Origin: Calothrix sp. PCC 7507
Lineage (GTDB): Bacteria; Cyanobacteriota; Cyanobacteriia; Cyanobacteriales; Nostocaceae
Assembly: GCF_000316575.1 (NCBI RefSeq)
Contig: NC_019682.1
Coordinates: 496,001 to 560,000 of the forward strand
Length of the DNA: 64,000 nucleotides
Direction of reading: 5' to 3'
Part shown: positions 1-8,694 of the stretch, piece after piece
How the letters are laid out: each line of letters begins with the position of its first letter
Numbering within the stretch: position 1 is the first letter of the stretch
The notes under the pieces: model-generated
The model's database searches: none
What the model saw: only the letters and a program-made list of their open reading frames with translations
Told to the model about the DNA's origin: nothing
Position numbers and translations under genes: made by a program

Positions 1-438
1 TTCTAAACCCAAAAATAGGGCAATATATTCAGTAGGATAAACCGAGAGCGATCGCCCCACAGTTAAACTTAAATCCTGCCAATTCAAAGTAAAATTTCCC
101 AGCTTTTCGGCAATGAGCAAAACGACAATTGCCACGACTGTTAGCAAAGTGCCCAGATAAACTACCCGCAACGTTGTACCAATAATCGGCCCGTGGGACA
201 AAAAAGAACGATGGCGCAGACTTTTTTGATAAGGTAGCCAGATCCAACGCAAGAACCCCCAGCGTTGAAATTGTACAGAATAAATATCCAAATCCGGGCC
301 GAACATCAGCCCCCCAAACAAAAACCCACCTGCAACCAACAAAGTCGCATTACTACTGTGAGTCTGCCACAAAGTCACGCCCGCCACGAACGGCAGAGCA
401 TACAAAGTAATGCGATCGTGCGTCCGACCAGAGGGCAT
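1..438 (-). CDS. DUF2227 putative metal-binding protein (3' end outside window)
   Basis: An open frame on the minus strand starts at ATG 438 and runs off the left edge, giving 146 visible residues. It begins MPSGRTHDRITL, with an early His-Asp pair, and continues through FGPDLDIYS and a RHRSFLSHGP motif. These His/Asp-rich motifs between hydrophobic segments are typical of the DUF2227 cyanobacterial membrane proteins annotated as putative metal-binding. At least two membrane segments are visible, around residues 15-48 and 93-112. Its biochemical role is unknown. The frame is uninterrupted and the N-terminus matches my memory of the family, so I am fairly confident of the family and not of any function. 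Confidence 0.75.
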   Translation of the reverse strand, partial: MPSGRTHDRITLYALPFVAGVTLWQTHSSNATLLVAGGFLFGGLMFGPDLDIYSVQFQRWGFLRWIWLPYQKSLRHRSFLSHGPIIGTTLRVVYLGTLLTVVAIVVLLIAEKLGNFTLNWQDLSLTVGRSLSVYPTEYIALFLGLE

Positions 439-470
439 CCTAAATGCTGAGTAACTTAATACTGAGTCAG

Positions 471-646
471 TATATAGCAATCTTATTTGATTTCTGAAAA
501 AATCTCCGTATCTGTAGGGTGGGCAATGCCCACCAAAACCCGGATATGGTGGGCATTGCCCAACGCCACTTGCTTTAAGCCGGGAAACCCGTCCAACGCA
601 GTGGCTCCCCTACGTATATTTCAAAAATCAAATAGTAGTCCTATAG
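471..646. repeat. MITE-like element, family 1, copy A
   Basis: The left end (TTATTTGATTTCTGAAAA) and right end (TTTCAAAAATCAAATAGTAG) are inverted relative to each other and the outer edges read TATAG/CTATAG. The core carries GGGTGGGCAATGCCCACC and a second GGTGGGCATTGCCC, which can form further hairpins. Related copies lie at 1812-2008, 5402-5515 and 58642-58764. No gene is present between 439 and 898 apart from this element; the rest is AT-rich sequence leading to the tRNA. Confidence 0.7.
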
Positions 647-898
647 CCCGCTTTTGTCACTCTCCGAAAACAAAAATTGAAGTAAACTTTTGAAACTCTT
701 ACTGGGATTAGGTTTGTGGCTTTATTTCCTAACATCATGGATATAATCATTACCTTAGACTAAAACTCTTGTCTGGTAAGGGTTACATCTTTTTATCTAG
801 GGAAAGTGACAGAAGAGGTATAGGAGAAAAAAATATTTTCTCAAACCCACTATCGCAATACAGAATACTCTGCTATATTAAATAAGCATGATTAAAAC

Positions 899-971
<73 letters not shown>

Positions 972-977
972 TTTACT

Positions 978-1004
978 AAAAGCCGCTACATAGCGGCTTT
1001 TTTA
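978..1004 (+). terminator. Intrinsic terminator of tRNA-Val
   Basis: AAAGCCGCTA/TAGCGGCTTT forms a strong stem directly after the tRNA and is followed by a run of T. This is a standard rho-independent shape. Confidence 0.85.
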
Positions 1005-1218
1005 GTTGATGAATAAAGCAAGCCATCCGATTTACGGTAACACCAACACCTGAAATGGGAGACATTGACAATGGTCAGCAGTCTTCAAGAACTGATTTAG
1101 TGGTCGTCAAGATTTAGAATCATTGTTTGCTGATGAAGGTGATGGTTAATTTCAGCTTTGTTGATTTTCCACTACACCTAATGCTTTGATGGTGGAAATT
1201 TCGGCTTCTGTTAAGCCT

Positions 1219-1737
1219 TTAAGCACCATATACTTGTGACCAGGTTGTAAAGAGAAAAATTGCTACTGCGGAAATTGCTAATACACCCTGAATCAAATTC
1301 CCCACTAACGTTCCCACTACAATCCCAATACCAGCTTTCACCGCTAATCCCAATTGACGTTGATAAAGGTACTCACCGACAATTGCTCCCAAAAGTGGCC
1401 CTAATAATATGCCTAACAGCGGACCACCAAAAGGCAAAGCTGGTAATAATCCTAAAAATCCTACTATTAACCCAACAAAAGCACCAATTTGTCCCCACTT
1501 GCTAGCACCGGCTTGTTTGGCTCCGATATAACCAGCCAAGAAATCCACTCCGATGCTGAGGAGCAAAACAATAACTGTGACAATCAGTGGTATTTTAATA
1601 GCGGCAAAGGAACTACTAACAACTCCCCAAATAATAATTGCGATTAAAATTAAAGTCGTTCCAGGAATAGCGGGAACCACAGCGCCAATAATACCCACAA
1701 GCATGAGAGCAATCAGCAACCAATAAATAATTTGCAT
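1219..1737 (-). CDS. DUF456 family membrane protein
   Basis: The protein has 172 residues and is almost entirely hydrophobic. A first helix (residues 3-20) leads into VPAIPGTTLIL, followed by SIGVDFLAGYIGAKQAGASKWG, then a Gly/Pro-rich stretch (FGGPLLGILLGPLLGAIVGEY) and a final helix. This order of motifs is that of DUF456, a family of small bacterial inner-membrane proteins of unknown function. The length is normal. It stands alone between tRNA-Val and a repeat element. A 25-codon open frame (1152-1229) overlaps its 3' end in another frame; I could not recognise that peptide. Confidence 0.85.
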   Translation of the reverse strand: MQIIYWLLIALMLVGIIGAVVPAIPGTTLILIAIIIWGVVSSSFAAIKIPLIVTVIVLLLSIGVDFLAGYIGAKQAGASKWGQIGAFVGLIVGFLGLLPALPFGGPLLGILLGPLLGAIVGEYLYQRQLGLAVKAGIGIVVGTLVGNLIQGVLAISAVAIFLFTTWSQVYGA

Positions 1738-1811
1738 AATTTGTCATTCGTCATTTGTGCAGCTTTTCTCCCCTGAGGTTTACCATCTTGTAGCAAGTGG
1801 CTTTGGGCTTA

Positions 1812-2008
1812 TATAGGAATCCGGTTTGATTTTTGAACAAAATTGGGTATTTGTAGGGTGTATTAGCGTTTCGCGTAACGCACCATTATCAAGGGTTTGG
1901 TGCGTTACGCTATGGCTAACACAACGCCAGTTCCCTCAAGTCGGGAAACCCGCCCACGCGACTGGCTCCCCTACGTATCTTTTCAGCAATCAAATATGAG
2001 TCCTATAG
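1812..2008. repeat. MITE-like element, family 1, copy B
   Basis: The ends TATAGGAATCCGGTTTGATT and AATCAAATATGAGTCCTATAG are inverted copies of each other and match copies A, C and D. The core contains an unrelated insert, a pair of GTGCGTTACGC-type inverted segments. It fills most of the 332-base gap 1738-2069. Confidence 0.65.
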
Positions 2009-2069
2009 TATGCCCAGTTTCAGAGATAGTTGGATATTTTTTTACGTGGAAGTCGCTAATTTGTAATTT

Positions 2070-2723
2070 CTAACTCTTAAATTCTAACTTTTGAAGACTA
2101 ACTGCTAATTTATCAGCTATGCCAGCAATCCAAATTTCATCTTGTTTGGTGTAACTGCGAGGTGCGTTTGCTCCCAAAATCAAGACTCCTTTGTCACCGA
2201 TAGGTTGACAAATTACACCTTGAGTATTATCTGGCAAATAATCAAATTCAATTTTGCCGGGATAAACGTATAAAGCAACTAAATAAATTGCCTGTTGTTT
2301 TTCTAGCACCCGCTTTAAGATTGGCCCTGGTGTAACTTCAGATTTAGTCCCCAGAATACCGCGACGCAACAAAACTTGGCCTTGATAGAAAACTATAAGC
2401 GATCGCGTGACTGTATTAGTCAATAATAAATGCGATGCCCAGGCTAGTTCTGTTTTCACGGCTTCTGGTAAATCTGCTGCTAAGACAAAACCTTCTTCTC
2501 CTATTAGTTGTACAGTATCGGGCGATCGCGGCTGTACTTGCTGCCAAATTAAACCCGTCAAAATCAACACCGCACACAAAATCACACCCAGCACATCCCC
2601 ACGCGCTTGGGAATTTGTGAGTTCTGGTGTCAAAAATCGGTTAATTAACAAAAGTACAGCGCCTAACCCACCAACAAAAAGAGGTAGCCGCCGTAAAACT
2701 ACATTGGGATCGGGTTTTGTCAT
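2070..2723 (-). CDS. Cofactor assembly of complex C subunit B (CCB2/CCB4-like)
   Basis: The 217-residue protein has two N-terminal membrane helices (about residues 11-27 and 43-60) and a soluble C-terminal part. It resembles the cyanobacterial proteins annotated as cofactor assembly of complex C subunit B, homologous to plant CCB2/CCB4. In plants these help attach haem ci covalently to cytochrome b6 in the b6f complex. The conserved part includes TVQLIGEEGF, LRRGILGTKSEV and a late KGVLILGANAPRSY. The assignment comes from family recall; the role in this organism is inferred. It lies beside rpaB but transcripts may be separate because repeats fill the gap. Confidence 0.75.
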   Translation of the reverse strand: MTKPDPNVVLRRLPLFVGGLGAVLLLINRFLTPELTNSQARGDVLGVILCAVLILTGLIWQQVQPRSPDTVQLIGEEGFVLAADLPEAVKTELAWASHLLLTNTVTRSLIVFYQGQVLLRRGILGTKSEVTPGPILKRVLEKQQAIYLVALYVYPGKIEFDYLPDNTQGVICQPIGDKGVLILGANAPRSYTKQDEIWIAGIADKLAVSLQKLEFKS

Positions 2724-2861
2724 TTGTCAGTTATCAGTTATCAGTTATCAGTTACTTGTACTGACTTGTACTGAGCGTAGCCGAATTAAGTAGCGAAGTC
2801 GAAGTAGTCGAAGTAGTCGAAGTATCAGTTTGTTAACTGTTCACTGTTAACTGTTAACTGT
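2724..2861. repeat. STRR tract plus GTCGAAG-type repeats
   Basis: The interval between two genes holds tandem ATCAGTT heptamers (from 2727), then repeated AGTCGAAGT units with GTACTGAGCGTAG (about 2765-2823), and GTTAACTGTTCACT repeats. These simple repeats recur across the window and are common in Nostocales. No gene or clear promoter can be seen. Confidence 0.7.
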
Positions 2862-3590
2862 TCACTCCTCCCCTGGTTCGATTATCCGTTGAAACAAATA
2901 ACCAGTACCTCGGGCTGTGAGTATTAATTCTGGGTTACTGGGATCATCTTCTAACTTGGCTCGCAAACGGGAGATATGCACATCTACCACACGGGTGTCC
3001 ACGTGGCGTTCTGGTGTGTAACCCCACACTTCTTGCAAAATTTCTGAACGGGAAAAAGCTTCACCAGAGCGGCTCACTAACAACTCTAGTAGGCTAAACT
3101 CCATACCTGTCAGGCGAATGCGCTCATCGCCTTTATAGACTTGTCGCTTATTCGTATCGATTTTGATATTACCGACATGAATGACTCCAGAACTAGGAAT
3201 ACCAGAAGCGCCTGTTTTGTCTACCCGCCGCAGTACTGAGCGGATACGAGCTTCTAGTTCTTTGGGGGAGAATGGCTTAACTACATAGTCATCAGCACCC
3301 AATTCTAGCCCGGTGATGCGATCGGCAACGTCGCCCAAGGCTGTTAGCATGATAATTGGGACATCAGATTCTTTACGTAATTCTTGGCATACACCGTAGC
3401 CATCTAGCTTTGGCATCATCACATCCAAGACTACAAGGTCAGGATCAGATTTACGAAAAGTTTCCAAAGCTTCCTCACCGTCGCCAGCCGTCACAACATC
3501 GTAGCCAATCATGGAAAGGCGCGTTTCCAAAATCCGGCGAATGCTGGCTTCGTCGTCTACCACCAGGATTTTTTCTTTATGACTTTCCAA
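2862..3590 (-). CDS. rpaB: RpaB response regulator (OmpR family)
   Basis: The 242-residue regulator has a receiver domain (residues about 7-120) with acid pocket D12/D13, phospho-acceptor D56 in LVVLDVMMP and K105 in VVKPFSP. A winged-helix OmpR/PhoB DNA-binding domain follows (about 140-236), with SRSEILQEVWGY and RVVDVHISRLRAKLE. Sequence and length match RpaB, the essential cyanobacterial regulator that binds HLR1 sites in high-light and photosystem gene promoters and works with the kinase NblS. It is divergent from radA, an arrangement I recall from Anabaena. The start MESHKEKILVVDDE fits the family. Confidence 0.9.
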   Translation of the reverse strand: MESHKEKILVVDDEASIRRILETRLSMIGYDVVTAGDGEEALETFRKSDPDLVVLDVMMPKLDGYGVCQELRKESDVPIIMLTALGDVADRITGLELGADDYVVKPFSPKELEARIRSVLRRVDKTGASGIPSSGVIHVGNIKIDTNKRQVYKGDERIRLTGMEFSLLELLVSRSGEAFSRSEILQEVWGYTPERHVDTRVVDVHISRLRAKLEDDPSNPELILTARGTGYLFQRIIEPGEE

Positions 3591-3760
3591 GTTTTTTAGC
3601 GCTCCTTAACTAAAATTTTTCATGATTAATTTTTAATACCATAATATTAAGATATCATTCCATCAATTGATTTGGAAAAAGCTACAACTATTACTATTAT
3701 TAGACTTTAGTTTTCTGCAAAAATGAAGTAAAAATTAAGATTCTTTAATAAGATTTAAGA

Positions 3761-5287
3761 ATGGCAAAGCCTAAAACCTTTTATATTTGTAACGAATGTG
3801 GTTCAGAATCGCCTCAATGGTTCGGCAAATGTCCAGCTTGCGGGACTTATAATTCTCTAGAAGAGCAAATTTCTATACAATCTTCAGGAGACGTACCTAC
3901 GCGCGGGGGAGTAGGTAATTGGCAATCAACTCAAACTAATGGCAAATCTCACGCTAAACCGGCTAAAGCCAGAGCTTCATTAACATTTGAACAAATAACC
4001 GATCGCCAAATTGCTCGTTGGGAGTCAGGTTATGAAGAACTAGATCGGGTGCTTGGTGGTGGGATTGTCCCCGGTTCTATGGTGCTGATTGGTGGCGATC
4101 CTGGTATCGGTAAATCTACTCTATTATTACAGGTATCAAATAAACTGGCGCAGAGATATCGCATTCTTTACATATCTGGGGAAGAATCAGGACAACAAAT
4201 CAAGCTGCGAGCTTCTCGTTTGGGAGTCTCTAATACTGTCACTGTAGTTGATGATGTTAAAGAACTGGTGGTCGTGGAGAATCCTCAAGAAATTGCACCT
4301 GACACCGTCGGCGCAGATTTGTATGTTTTGCCAGAAACTGATTTAGAAGAAATTCTTCGGGAAATAGATTCTTTGAGGCCGAATGTGGCGGTGATTGATA
4401 GTATCCAAACGGTGTTTTTTCCGGCTCTTACCTCGGCACCCGGTTCTGTAGCTCAGGTGCGAGAATGTACAGCAGCACTGATGAAAGTGGCAAAGCATGA
4501 AGACATCACAATGTTAATTGTGGGACACGTTACGAAAGAAGGGGCGATCGCTGGTCCGAAAGTTTTAGAGCATTTAGTTGATACGGTATTGTATTTTGAA
4601 GGCGATCGCTTTGCCTCCCATCGATTATTACGAACAGTAAAAAACCGCTTTGGCGCGACTCACGAAATTGGTATCTTTGAAATGGTAGCGAACGGATTAC
4701 GGGAAGTGCCTAACCCTTCAGAGCTATTTTTAGGCAACCGTGATGATCCGGCTCCTGGTACTGCCATTGTGGTAGCTTGTGAGGGGACTCGTCCAATTGT
4801 GGTTGAGTTGCAAGCCTTGGTGAGTCCGACAAGTTATCCTTCCCCTCGCCGTGCGGGGACTGGTATAGACTATAACCGCTTGGTGCAAATCCTCGCCGTG
4901 TTAGAAAAACGGGTGGGAATTCCCATGTCTAAATTAGATTCTTACGTCGCTTCTGCGGGTGGGTTGAATGTCGGCGAACCAGCAGTAGATTTAGGGATAG
5001 CGATCGCTATTGTAGCGAGTTTCCGCGATCGCATTGTTGATCCAGGGACAGTTTTAATTGGGGAAGTTGGGTTAGGTGGACAAGTGCGATCGGTTTCGCA
5101 AATGGAACTGCGGTTGAAAGAAGCAGCCAAACTGGGATTTAAAAGAGCGATCGTTCCCAAAGGGCAAAAATTTCCCGATCTGAATATCGAGATCTTACCA
5201 GTTTCCAAAGTCATCGATGCAATTATTGCCGCCATCCCACACCAGGAACTGACAGAGGATGATTTAGCACCGGATACAGACGAGTGA
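3761..5287 (+). CDS. radA: DNA repair protein RadA (Sms)
   Basis: The protein has 508 residues. The N-terminal zinc finger uses C10, C13, C24 and C27 (CNECGSESPQWFGKCPACG). A RecA-like core follows with Walker A GGDPGIGKST at 111-120 and the RadA signature KNRFG, then a Lon-like C-terminal domain (about 340-490) with the VASAGGLNVGEPAVDLGIA region. RadA is a DnaB-type branch-migration helicase that helps RecA-dependent recombinational repair. The length is slightly above the usual 450-460 because of a linker after the zinc finger. It is divergent from rpaB and shares the 170-base upstream gap. Confidence 0.95.
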   Translation: MAKPKTFYICNECGSESPQWFGKCPACGTYNSLEEQISIQSSGDVPTRGGVGNWQSTQTNGKSHAKPAKARASLTFEQITDRQIARWESGYEELDRVLGGGIVPGSMVLIGGDPGIGKSTLLLQVSNKLAQRYRILYISGEESGQQIKLRASRLGVSNTVTVVDDVKELVVVENPQEIAPDTVGADLYVLPETDLEEILREIDSLRPNVAVIDSIQTVFFPALTSAPGSVAQVRECTAALMKVAKHEDITMLIVGHVTKEGAIAGPKVLEHLVDTVLYFEGDRFASHRLLRTVKNRFGATHEIGIFEMVANGLREVPNPSELFLGNRDDPAPGTAIVVACEGTRPIVVELQALVSPTSYPSPRRAGTGIDYNRLVQILAVLEKRVGIPMSKLDSYVASAGGLNVGEPAVDLGIAIAIVASFRDRIVDPGTVLIGEVGLGGQVRSVSQMELRLKEAAKLGFKRAIVPKGQKFPDLNIEILPVSKVIDAIIAAIPHQELTEDDLAPDTDE

Positions 5288-5401
5288 AAAAAGCAGGGGA
5301 GCAGGGGAGAAAAGGAGCAAGGGGGCTTTTGCCCACAAGGGTCAAGGTTTGTACCTTTCCCCCTGCCCCTGCCTCTTATCAATAAATCAGTTATCAGGTG
5401 T

Positions 5402-5515
5402 AATAGAACTCCTATTTGATTTTTGAAAAAACTCCTTACAACTTAATAAAGCCTTCTTCCCTATTGCCTATTGCCTATGCAAGTAAGTTCAAAAATCAAA
5501 ACGGATTCCTTATAG
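5402..5515. repeat. MITE-like element, family 1, copy C
   Basis: The left end AACTCCTATTTGATTTTTGA and right end TTCAAAAATCAAAACGGATT are inverted repeats. The core holds TTGCCTA tandem units. It ends two bases before the start codon of the VOC gene, so it probably forms the 5' leader of that transcript. Confidence 0.7.
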
Positions 5516-5517
5516 AT

Positions 5518-5922
5518 ATGAAACTTCAGTTCACACACATTCGACTGCTTGTTTCCAACTACCAAAATTCTTTTTTGTTCTACCGTGACGTGCTGCAATT
5601 GGATGTCGATTGGGGCAATGAAAATAGCGGATATGCTGAGTTTAGTACTGGAAATATTAAGCTAGCTTTATTCCCAAAAGATTTAATGACTCAAGTAACC
5701 GCAAGTACTGAGCCACCTTCGTCTTTCCCCAGTCAAGATAAAATAACCTTGATTTTTGCAGTAGATGATGTAGATGAGGTATGTCAGCAACTCAAAGACA
5801 GCTATGCTACAATTGTCACATCACCAGCAGATCGCTCAGACTGGGGAATTCGCACGGCTCATTTTCGTGACCCTGATGGCAATTTAATCGAAATATTCAG
5901 CAATCTGGGTATTGTGACTTGA
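5518..5922 (+). CDS. VOC family (glyoxalase/bleomycin-resistance fold) protein
   Basis: From ATG 5518 the product has 134 residues. It shows paired beta-alpha-beta-beta-beta modules: an N-terminal half beginning MKLQFTHIRLLVSNYQNSF and a C-terminal half ending HFRDPDGNLIEIFSNLG. The first half supplies a metal-ligand type His (QFTHIRL) and the second half H-x-R-D-P-D-G-N and a Glu in LIEIF, as in vicinal oxygen chelate enzymes. The substrate is unknown. An upstream in-frame extension is possible but would be translated repeat sequence, so I chose 5518. The stop overlaps the next ATG by one base, which suggests translational coupling. Confidence 0.8.
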   Translation: MKLQFTHIRLLVSNYQNSFLFYRDVLQLDVDWGNENSGYAEFSTGNIKLALFPKDLMTQVTASTEPPSSFPSQDKITLIFAVDDVDEVCQQLKDSYATIVTSPADRSDWGIRTAHFRDPDGNLIEIFSNLGIVT

Positions 5923-6416
5923 TGAAAGCTAGGTATGGTGAATTTTTGATTCGTAACTGGGAGCAGGGCGATCGCACAGCCGCAGCCGCAGTCATCAGTT
6001 ATGTACTATCAGAATATGGACTGGGTTGGGAACCAAATGGTGCAGACCGCGATGTGTTGCAAGTCGAAGAGTGTTACTTAGCAACAGGTGGTGAATTTTG
6101 GGTAATTGAACACCAAAGCCAGGTAATAGGTACTGGGGCGTACTACCCTGTTCATCGTGGCGAAAAAGCCGTAGAAATCCGTAAAATGTATATTTTACCC
6201 AGCGCCAGAGGATTAGGATTAGGAAAATATTTGTTACAACAACTAGAAACAGCGATCGCCGCCCGTGGTTTTCAGCAAATTTGGATTGAAACTGCCAGTG
6301 TTTTGGTGGAAGCAGTCAAATTATATGAAAGCAAGGGTTATGAACCAGCAACGGGTGTAGAAACAACAAGGTGCGATCGCGTCTATGTGAAATTCCTTCA
6401 GCAACCAAAAACTTAA
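5922..6416 (+). CDS. GNAT family N-acetyltransferase
   Basis: The 164-residue protein has the GNAT acetyl-CoA-binding signature: a beta strand IRKMYILP followed by SARGLGLGKYLLQQLE (the Q/R-x-x-G-x-G/A type loop) and a later WIETASVLVEAVKLYESKGY segment. It is a small-molecule or peptide acetyltransferase of unknown substrate. Its ATG at 5922 overlaps the stop of the VOC gene (TGATG), so the two are most likely one operon. I preferred this ATG over the TTG one codon upstream. Confidence 0.85.
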   Translation: MKARYGEFLIRNWEQGDRTAAAAVISYVLSEYGLGWEPNGADRDVLQVEECYLATGGEFWVIEHQSQVIGTGAYYPVHRGEKAVEIRKMYILPSARGLGLGKYLLQQLETAIAARGFQQIWIETASVLVEAVKLYESKGYEPATGVETTRCDRVYVKFLQQPKT

Positions 6417-6448
6417 GCTATGAGGCTGTTGAGAAATATCACCTTCAT

Positions 6449-7033
6449 CTACAACTTAACTACCAGCGGTAACATCTCAAATACCCCAATCTGCAAATCA
6501 GGAAACTCTAAAGGTGAAATAGTGCTATCTTCTGATAAAGTCTCTTCACTTTGATAGCCATCTTCAGCTGGTTGGCGGAAAACATGCAATTGACGACCAA
6601 CTACATCCAACACCCAATAATCAATAATTCCTGCTTTTGAGTAGGCTTTAGCTTTGGTTTCACAATCTAGTTTCAGACTGCTATCGGCTACCTCAATAAT
6701 AAAATAAACCTCAGAAGGCGTAGGATGATGGTCTGCATAGTCCAAAGGGTCTATTTTCACAACAGCAACATCTGGCTCTAGCTCTGACCGTTCATTTAAC
6801 TTAACTGGGTCTTGAATGGATATGCAAGCCCGATCACCTAAACGGTTTTCTAATAACTTATATGTTCTCCCCACTGCAGATCGATGGGCTGTTCCTTTAG
6901 CAATCATCCAAATTATCTTTCCTTCTAGCAGTTCCACCCGTTCCTCTGCACCAAAAATTCCCGCCTCCGCCATCCGGTGGTAGTCCTCAACTGTCCACAG
7001 GCGAAGTTGTAGCGTCGTTTCTGTGTTTTGCAT
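6449..7033 (-). CDS. Uma2 family endonuclease-like protein (DUF820)
   Basis: The 194-residue protein is of the Uma2/DUF820 type, a PD-(D/E)XK nuclease fold greatly expanded in cyanobacteria. Visible motifs are the N-terminal WTVEDYHRMAEAGIF, then VELLEGKIIWM, ELEPDVAVVK and FIIEVADSSL, where the Asp and Glu are the likely metal-binding residues, followed by KAYSKAGIIDYWVLDV. Biological roles are unsettled. I use ATG 7033; a TTG five codons upstream is possible. It converges on the GNAT gene with a 32-base gap. Confidence 0.85.
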   Translation of the reverse strand: MQNTETTLQLRLWTVEDYHRMAEAGIFGAEERVELLEGKIIWMIAKGTAHRSAVGRTYKLLENRLGDRACISIQDPVKLNERSELEPDVAVVKIDPLDYADHHPTPSEVYFIIEVADSSLKLDCETKAKAYSKAGIIDYWVLDVVGRQLHVFRQPAEDGYQSEETLSEDSTISPLEFPDLQIGVFEMLPLVVKL

Positions 7034-7137
7034 AACTTGTGGGAGCAAATGTGAGGGTCGTGAGCATTAGTATCCTAGCATTCGTGGCTGATGATACTTG
7101 CCGTATGGGGAATGGGGAGAAATGACAAATGACAATT

Positions 7138-7341
7138 GATAAGCTGATGCACGCCTAAACCAAATACACTCACGAAGAAGGTTTGTCAAGGGTCAACCCT
7201 ACCCTGCGGGTACTGCTTCGCAGTACGACTAAGCTCAGGCAGGGCAAGAAGTCAAGAGTCCAAGCTAGGATTTGACCTTGGACTCTTGACCTTTGACAAA
7301 CTCAGCGCGAAATATACAATTTAAGTGCGTAACAGCTTATC
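7138..7341. repeat. MITE-like element, family 5, with internal 14-bp hairpin
   Basis: The left end GATAAGCTGATGCACGCC and the right end, read on the other strand as GATAAGCTGTTACGCAC then TTAAATTGTATATTTCGCG, are imperfect inverted repeats. A perfect 14-base inverted repeat (GTCAAGAGTCCAAG, 7251-7264 and 7277-7290) lies inside. A related copy lies in the opposite orientation at 60652-60794. It fills most of the 7034-7374 gap, which has no gene. Confidence 0.6.
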
Positions 7342-7374
7342 AGCCATACCTGATGTCAAAAGGACAGACTAGCC

Positions 7375-8049
7375 GTGATTTATGGCAAAAATGCACTCAA
7401 AGGCTTACTTAACCTTTTTCTCCAATCCCATTGTCCGCTGTGTCAACGCTCCACAGATCGTGAACTTTGCTTATACTGTGAGCGACAATTGCAAACGTGT
7501 CACCTTCAAGACCCTAATTCACGGTGGCAAGAAGCGATACCAGTATTTAGTTGGGGGGTATATGGTGGTACCTTAAAAAGAGCGATCGCCGCGATGAAAT
7601 ACGAAAACCAACCCCAAATCGCTCATCTTTTGGGTCAATGGTTAGGGGAAGCATGGTTATTAAATTCACCAAAATCTGATACACATTTGGTAGTTGTTCC
7701 CATCCCACTCCACGCCAGCAAGCTCAAGCAACGTGGCTATAACCAAGCGGCGTTGATAGCACAAAGCTTTTGCCAAACAACTGGTTTAAAATTAAAACTC
7801 GATGGCTTGGAACGAGTCCGAGAAACTAAAGCACAGTTTGGTTTATCGTTATCCGAGCGAGAAAAAAACTTAACTGCAGCTTTTGCTGTGGGAAAAGGAT
7901 TAAGCCGTTATTCAAATCCCCTAGTGCTATTAGTGGACGATATTTATACCACTGGTGCTACTGCTGCTTCCGCAGTGCAAACACTTGGTCAGTGTGGAAT
8001 TGGGTTCTTGGGGCTAGCAGCAGTCGCTACCACTGTAAAAGACACATAA
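7375..8049 (+). CDS. ComF family protein (phosphoribosyltransferase fold)
   Basis: The 224-residue protein starts at GTG 7375. A zinc-ribbon with CPLC and CLYC pairs (C20, C23, C32, C35) precedes a type I phosphoribosyltransferase domain. The PRPP loop is VLLVDDIYTTGAT near residues 184-196, and the family motif KQRGYNQAALIAQ is present. ComF proteins are needed for natural DNA uptake in Gram-positive bacteria; in cyanobacteria comF is also linked to competence, and to phototaxis in Synechocystis. No in-frame ATG is close enough to keep the zinc ribbon, which supports the GTG start. Confidence 0.85.
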   Translation: MIYGKNALKGLLNLFLQSHCPLCQRSTDRELCLYCERQLQTCHLQDPNSRWQEAIPVFSWGVYGGTLKRAIAAMKYENQPQIAHLLGQWLGEAWLLNSPKSDTHLVVVPIPLHASKLKQRGYNQAALIAQSFCQTTGLKLKLDGLERVRETKAQFGLSLSEREKNLTAAFAVGKGLSRYSNPLVLLVDDIYTTGATAASAVQTLGQCGIGFLGLAAVATTVKDT

Positions 8050-8130
8050 CTAAACAAGTCGTGGGCAAGCCAGACCTGAGAACTTTATAATTAACCAGAT
8101 TACCTTGTTTTTGTGAGAAAACTGCTTTAA

Positions 8131-8589
8131 ATGATCAGCAAAGTTTTTGTGGCAGGATTGAAAAAAGTAATTATTGTTCCTGCGATATTACTGACAATTG
8201 GTATGAGTACAAGAGCAGCTTTTGCTCAAAATAAGTTATATAGTCCTATTCCTTTAGCTTCTAGTACAGAATTTACCGATACGCTTTCAGACAAAGATAT
8301 TCCCACAGGTCAAGGTGGATTCGCCCGTGATTATACGGTGAAGTTGAATAAGGGCGATAATTTAGCTGTTGATTTAGCCTCTGAAAATTTTGACAGCATT
8401 ATCACACTGCTAGCACCCGATGGAGGAACGTTAGCAGAAAATGACGACGGGCCCGATGGGAGCAGTAATTCTCTACTGTTTACCCGAGTTGTAGAAAGCG
8501 GGACGTATATCATTCGCGTCCGGTCTTTTGGCGAAACAGGGGTGGGGAAATTTAAACTTAAGGTGACAAAGTTGCAACCGATTAAGTGA
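8131..8589 (+). CDS. Secreted PPC-domain protein
   Basis: The 152-residue product has a signal peptide (positive MISKVFVAGLKK, hydrophobic core, cleavage probably after AAFA near residue 32). The rest is one bacterial pre-peptidase C-terminal (PPC) domain: FTDTLSDKDI, YTVKLNKGDNLAVDL, DSIITLLAPDGG, ENDDG and GTYIIRVRSFG. PPC domains are beta-sandwiches usually found at the end of secreted proteases. Here the domain stands alone, as often seen in cyanobacteria, so it may act as a secreted binding or solubility module. No catalytic domain is nearby. Confidence 0.8.
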   Translation: MISKVFVAGLKKVIIVPAILLTIGMSTRAAFAQNKLYSPIPLASSTEFTDTLSDKDIPTGQGGFARDYTVKLNKGDNLAVDLASENFDSIITLLAPDGGTLAENDDGPDGSSNSLLFTRVVESGTYIIRVRSFGETGVGKFKLKVTKLQPIK

Positions 8590-8694
8590 TATTGGTCAAG
8601 GGTCAAGGGTCAAGGGTCAATAATTATTTAGTTATTTCTCCCCCAATCCCCAGCGCTGCACTGAGCTTGTCGAAGTGTCCCCAATCCCCAGTCC

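Noticed and set aside
1152-1229. 25-codon open frame overlapping the 3' end of the DUF456 gene
   Set aside because: It reads MVLKGLTEAEISTIKALGV... but is too short, overlaps a real gene and matches nothing I know; not listed as a gene.
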